Assembly (NCBI GenBank): GCA_003290165.1 | Contig: QNQO01006232.1 | Location: 124,001 to 188,000, forward strand | DNA length: 64,000 nt | Direction of reading: 5' to 3' | Source of the DNA: Berberis thunbergii | Lineage: Eukaryota; Streptophyta; Magnoliopsida; Ranunculales; Berberidaceae | Shown here: one piece after another, positions 59,756 to 64,000 of the stretch | Layout of the letters: every line of letters begins with the position of its first letter | Position numbering within the stretch: the stretch's first letter is position 1 | The notes under the pieces: model-generated | Told to the model about the DNA's origin: nothing | Database searches by the model: none | The model's input: the letters and a program-made list of their open reading frames with translations, nothing else | Made by a program: the position numbers and the translations under genes

Positions 59756-62280
59756 AAAATGACCATCACAATGACCTTTGCTACCACCCAAAATCTTTCC
59801 TATTCTAAAGTCAACACAGATGAAATAATAACATGTAAAGTATCATCAGAACCTAAAAATGTATACTTGAGGGTGTCAGGTAATGGTTTAAGGTCAAGTT
59901 TAGGCGGCTTCTCAATCGAAGGGGCCAATTTTGACTCACTGATTGGAAGGGGTTCCACTTTAGGCTTCCATGTATAACCGGGATCCATAATATGGGTTGA
60001 ATCAAGCAAAGCATTCACTTCTCTAATGGAATTATCAATATCGAATTTTAAACCGAAATGAGTCAAACAGGTTGCTAAAACGTCATCTAATGCAAACTGT
60101 AAAAATGAATGCTCCACCAAACCCTCAACCTCAGACTTAGGAGGTTGTTGACATACATTAAAAGCATTTAGTTTGACGATTATGTTACCAAATGACAATT
60201 TCATGATTTCATTCCTATAGTTAATAATAACATTGGATGTGACAAAAATAGGCGACCCAAAATATTGGAATGTGACTGAAGGGATTGTGAATAGGTATCA
60301 AGAACTATAAAGTCCACTAAGAAATATAAATTTTCAACCTTAATGGTCACATTGTTTATAACACCACGAGGGACTTTGACATACCTATTTGTCAATTGCA
60401 GTGTTACTTTAGTCTGAGACCTAATTGCTCATAAACAAAATATGGCAATAAATTAATACTTTTCTCTAAATCCAATAATGCCTTATCATTCATATGATCA
60501 CCAATAACACAAGAAATGGTCGGCCACCCGAGATCCCTATACTTAGGCAAAGTTCTTTGTTGAATAATTGAGTTGACTTGCTCGGTGAAGAAGGCTCTCT
60601 TTTGCACATTTAACTTTTTTTTATGTGTAAAAATACTTAAAATAAACTGGGCACAGGTAGAAACTTGGTTAATAGCATCGAGCAATGGGATATTAATGTG
60701 AACTTGTTTAAAAAATTTCATTACATCATTGACATTTGTTCTTTTCTTTTCAGGAGCTGATCATGATGGAAATAGTGCCTTAAGCCAATAAGATGCATGG
60801 GTGGGTCAGAGTCAAGATGATCATCTTTAGAAGGTGAGACTTTATCAGCCTCATTGTCAGATGGAGATGCAACTTGCTTTGACTTAGACAAGGATGCAAT
60901 AACACTCAAATCGAGCACTTGTACCTGATTGTCAACTTGTTTCCACCCCTAAGGGTAGTAATAGGTTTGACATCTTCATTACAGGGCTCAGATGTGCTAC
61001 CAGTTATGAATTGACCATTTGGGCTTTGAACAAGTTGACTAGGAAATCTTTATGGCTCTCTCGGGGAATGCATGAGCAATCTGACTCACAACTATCTCAA
61101 GTTTATTGATGGCTTGAGACTAGTGTTGAGTTGTGGCTTTTAATTCTGATTTAGCCTGAGAATTTTGCTCAAACATTCTTTCTGTGTGCTGCATAAAACG
61201 ATTAACAATTTCCTTTAAAATGGATGTGTTGGACGGAGAAACTTGGTTAAATTGTGACCTAACATGGCTAGGGGCTTGAGAAGCTTTGAAAACAACTAGA
61301 CCCCCTTGGTGTGGGCCATGGGCCCATGCGAGATTTTGATGCTTGGCTAAACTGGGTTGTAACAGTTGGGGACTCTAGATTATTACCAGGTTGCCGAATA
61401 ACATTAAAAACATTGACTTGCTCAGCAAAGTATGCAGGATAATCATTTTGCAACTGACAATCAAATGTGAAATGACTATGACTCAAACATACAACACAAA
61501 CCTCAGATGAAACATTTGTAGGAGGTGGGGGTTGAGTCCTACCAAAATTGCATCCATTTTCCGAGTCATAGTCACGACAACTGTTTCTAGCTGCAAGGAA
61601 GAAGAGGAACGAACAAATGTATCCCTAACTTCATACCTACCACCCTTATGCTTATCAGAATCCTTTATTGAATAATCCCATCACCGAAAATTTTCAAAAA
61701 GAGTTTCAAATAAATCCCAAATCTCATTAACTCTCATCTTTATAAGTGATCCACCACTAGTGGCATCAATTATGCGATGGTTTTGAGGGGTTAACCCATC
61801 TTGGAAATATTGAACTATATGCCACTTCTCAAATCCTTGATAGGGACACTTAATAATGAGTTCATTGAACCTTTCCCAACATTCATAAAAATGTTCGCCA
61901 TGTTTTTGTTAAAAATTAGACATATCTTTTAGGAGGACATTCATTTTATGAATGGGGAAATATTTTGATGACAACTTTTTTGACAAAACATCCCAAATTG
62001 TGATAGTTCCCTTCTCTAACGAATTTGACCATGTATTCGCCTTATCTTTCAAATAAAATAGGAACAACCTAAGATGGATTGAATCATCTGAAAAGTTTGG
62101 GTACTTAAGGGTAGCACCATGTGAATAAACTCTTTGACATGGAGGTATGGATCTTCTTTCTTAAAACCATATAACGAAGGCAAAAGATGGATAATGGATG
62201 GTTTGAGCTATTTGCAGTTGTCTCAGGTAAGACAATGCAAGGTGGAGTGTTGCTGGAAAAAGGGGAGAAATAATCCTTAA
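59756..62280 (-). mobile_element. Decayed Ty3/gypsy retrotransposon, gag to protease
   Basis: Reading leftward on the minus strand. The gag core has WSNSLEKGTITIWDVL, KYFP, then CWERFNELIIKCPYQGFEKW and FQDGLTPQNHRIIDATSGG (about 62070-61680). A linker with a degenerate zinc-knuckle remnant follows (about 61490-61270). Next is a protease-like region (60721-60204) with IGDHMNDKALLDLEKS and IPRG-type KVPRG, ending ILGRLFL. Last is KLDLKPLPDTLKYTFLG at the start of the RT linker (about 59880). The expected DLGAS active site reads DLEKS, so the protease is dead. Several stops and frameshifts occur. RT, RNase H and integrase are missing. Confidence 0.8.
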
Positions 62281-63070
62281 GGCCTTCTCCTTAGCTATCT
62301 CCTTGGTCTAGATAGACAAGGAGGAGGATTCTAGAAAAGTAAAGGGAACTTCAAAAAACTCCTCGGGGTCTTTTTGGATTATACTACTTTTAGAATCACG
62401 CACCCAGGTGCGCATAAACTAATGGACACCAGAGTTTCAAAGTTAACACTCCAAAAAAAGGTTATGTTAATTTTTTTATGCAAGCCTAACCTATATATGA
62501 AGATGATCTAACTCGAAAAAAACCTAAATGATGCAAAAAAAAAAAAAAAAAGAATGACAAACAACCCTAGACAAGCACCTAACAAAAACTCAGTTTTACC
62601 TAGAGTTTTGCTACCAATGAAGGGCTGAAATCCAATTTACCTAACCGTGGGCGAGGCATAATAATTTCATATCAATCCACCACTACAAAATTGCATGTAC
62701 CTTTTTTTCCCCCCCACTTTTCAGCTATAATGCCAGTTTCAGAACTATTCCAAGATAATGTTCATTCACTCGACTACTTTAAGCTTTCAAACTTCCAAAG
62801 AGGGGTCATATGAGCACGAAACCTGTCCTATACAATCTACAAATTTTAAATAGTGAATGCTTAGGTTCCTAACTCTAAAGTAGATGGTAGTTAACCTATC
62901 ATGCCACTATTCAAATTTGCATGCATTACTAACTATAAGAAAACTAAACACCAAGTATTCAAGACAGAAACCGTGTGCTGATGCGATGGGGAGAAGTTAC
63001 CTCTAGTGTAGTGTGAACCTCTTTTGGGTTACTTGTGACGCTAGCTAGAAGTAGAGTTTCCATCAATAAA
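62281..63070. other. Probable 5' untranslated part of the gypsy relic
   Basis: No coding signal. It contains A runs near 62537 and a C run at 62710. No primer-binding site could be assigned with confidence. Confidence 0.35.
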
Positions 63071-63370
63071 AAAACAACTTCGGGTTGACTAGTATGTCAA
63101 ACCAAAGAAGTGAAAGCTAGACGAACGAGTTAGCTTAATTCAAAGAACTTTGGGTTGACTAGTATGTCACACTAGGGAAGTGAAAGTTGGACGAACAAGT
63201 CAACTTAATTCAAAGAACTTCGAGTTGACTAGCACGTCGAACCAACGGAATAAAAATTGGACGAACGAGTTAACTCTACTCAGAGCACCTTGGGTTGACT
63301 AGTACATTGAACCAACAAGGTAAAAGTTGGACGAACAAACCAACTTTCTCACAAAAACTTCGAGGCAACC
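63071..63370. repeat. 70-bp tandem repeat, about four units
   Basis: The landmark aactt-gggttgactagtatgtc recurs at 63076, 63146, 63216, 63286 and, degraded, 63356: an exact period of 70 bp. Each unit also has ggacgaac and caactta-like text. It may be part of an LTR or leader of the adjoining retrotransposon. Confidence 0.85.
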
Positions 63371-64000
63371 AATAAAAAGTCAATACGGAAAAAAATCAAC
63401 TTGCTCAAATAAGCTCCAACACATCAAGAAGAAAGGATAAAGTCAACCCATTTCGAGGCAACCCACACGTCAGAGCATAAAAGAATTCAGATCAAGAAAT
63501 TCAAACATGATAAAAATATACAGCCGTAAAGGCCCCCTGACCGATTGAAAAAATTAAACTGGAGATACGCAGTGCAACTTATTTCGACAACTACGGCTGA
63601 CTTAAAAAGGTATAAGCAAAATAAACGAGTCAACAAGACAAATCACGACTACGAAGAAAAATAAGAATACCAAGGAAAAAATTGTGTTTCTTAATAAAAC
63701 TATTATGTTACATTCAAAGAAGAAGGTAAAGGAGTAGGAGATAAAGTGGAGGTGACCATAACATCATTGTTGGCGTCATATGACGGCAAGAGGTAGCCGG
63801 ATCACTGGTAGGAGCTTTCTCTTCAAGAGGAGATGGAAGCAATGGTCAAGAAGCTCAACACTGCTTAGTTCGTCCATCAACGATTCACTGCCAATCTGCC
63901 ACCTCCATAATGCGAAGCCTATCTTTGACGGAAGCAAGTTTGTTCCTAATTGCAATAAGTCGTCCCTCAGTAGTGGTAAACATCGCGGAGGTATTTGCTT
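63371..64000. other. Window end, no supported gene
   Basis: A short minus-strand frame at about 63983-63885 (FTTTEGRLIAIRNKLASV and following) looks helical. It ends quickly and is not assignable. It might be a leader ORF of a retrotransposon. Confidence 0.35.

Overview
This is nuclear DNA of a flowering plant, most likely a eudicot. It has two conserved plant housekeeping or chromatin genes split by many GT-AG introns, AT-rich intergenic DNA full of short transposons with target-site duplications, and a large endogenous plant pararetrovirus. I cannot name the species.

Region by region: (1) 1-7850, plus strand: the 3' three quarters of SMC4 (condensin subunit), 20 exons running to the stop codon. 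(2) 7851-17023: no convincing protein gene. It holds a decayed LINE tail, a SINE with a clear target duplication, a tRNA-like sequence and a Tourist-type MITE. (3) 17024-27743, minus strand: a complete ATXR7/SDG25-type H3K4 methyltransferase gene in 15 exons. It has GYF-like segments, two sets of internal protein repeats, an N-SET/WIN-like motif, and SET and post-SET domains, with the last post-SET residues in a 22-nt coding exon. A hAT relic sits in the intron that splits the SET domain, and a MULE-type MITE sits in another intron. (4) 27744-39680: a transposon-rich AT-rich tract with three hAT-like elements, a MULE/MITE family whose ends read caaggattgtgattt, a tandem array of about 0.8-0.9 kb units carrying a TATA box and a short ORF, and two GC-rich fold-back elements. 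(5) 38650-39876: a BRI1-like receptor-kinase pseudogene fragment, interrupted by a hAT element and then cut by the virus. (6) 39877-59443: an endogenous caulimovirid (florendovirus-like) array. (7) 59470-64000, minus strand: a LINE-type RNase H relic, a decayed Ty3/gypsy gag-protease, and a 70-bp tandem repeat.

The viral array is the outstanding feature. The genome unit is 8,006 bp, measured between identical points of two head-to-tail copies. ORF1 encodes movement protein, capsid with zinc knuckle, protease, reverse transcriptase and RNase H. ORF2 overlaps it through ATGA and has no function I recognise. Copy 1 has both ORFs open. Copy 2 is cut off and joined to an inverted copy, so 40646-50037 and 50053-59443 form a near-perfect palindrome with arms of about 9.39 kb and a 15-nt spacer. 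Two viral promoters converge on the centre, so read-through RNA would fold into a long hairpin. The differences I found between arms are three substitutions and five 1-nt homopolymer indels. This means either a very young insertion or long-read assembly noise, and the junctions need independent checking.
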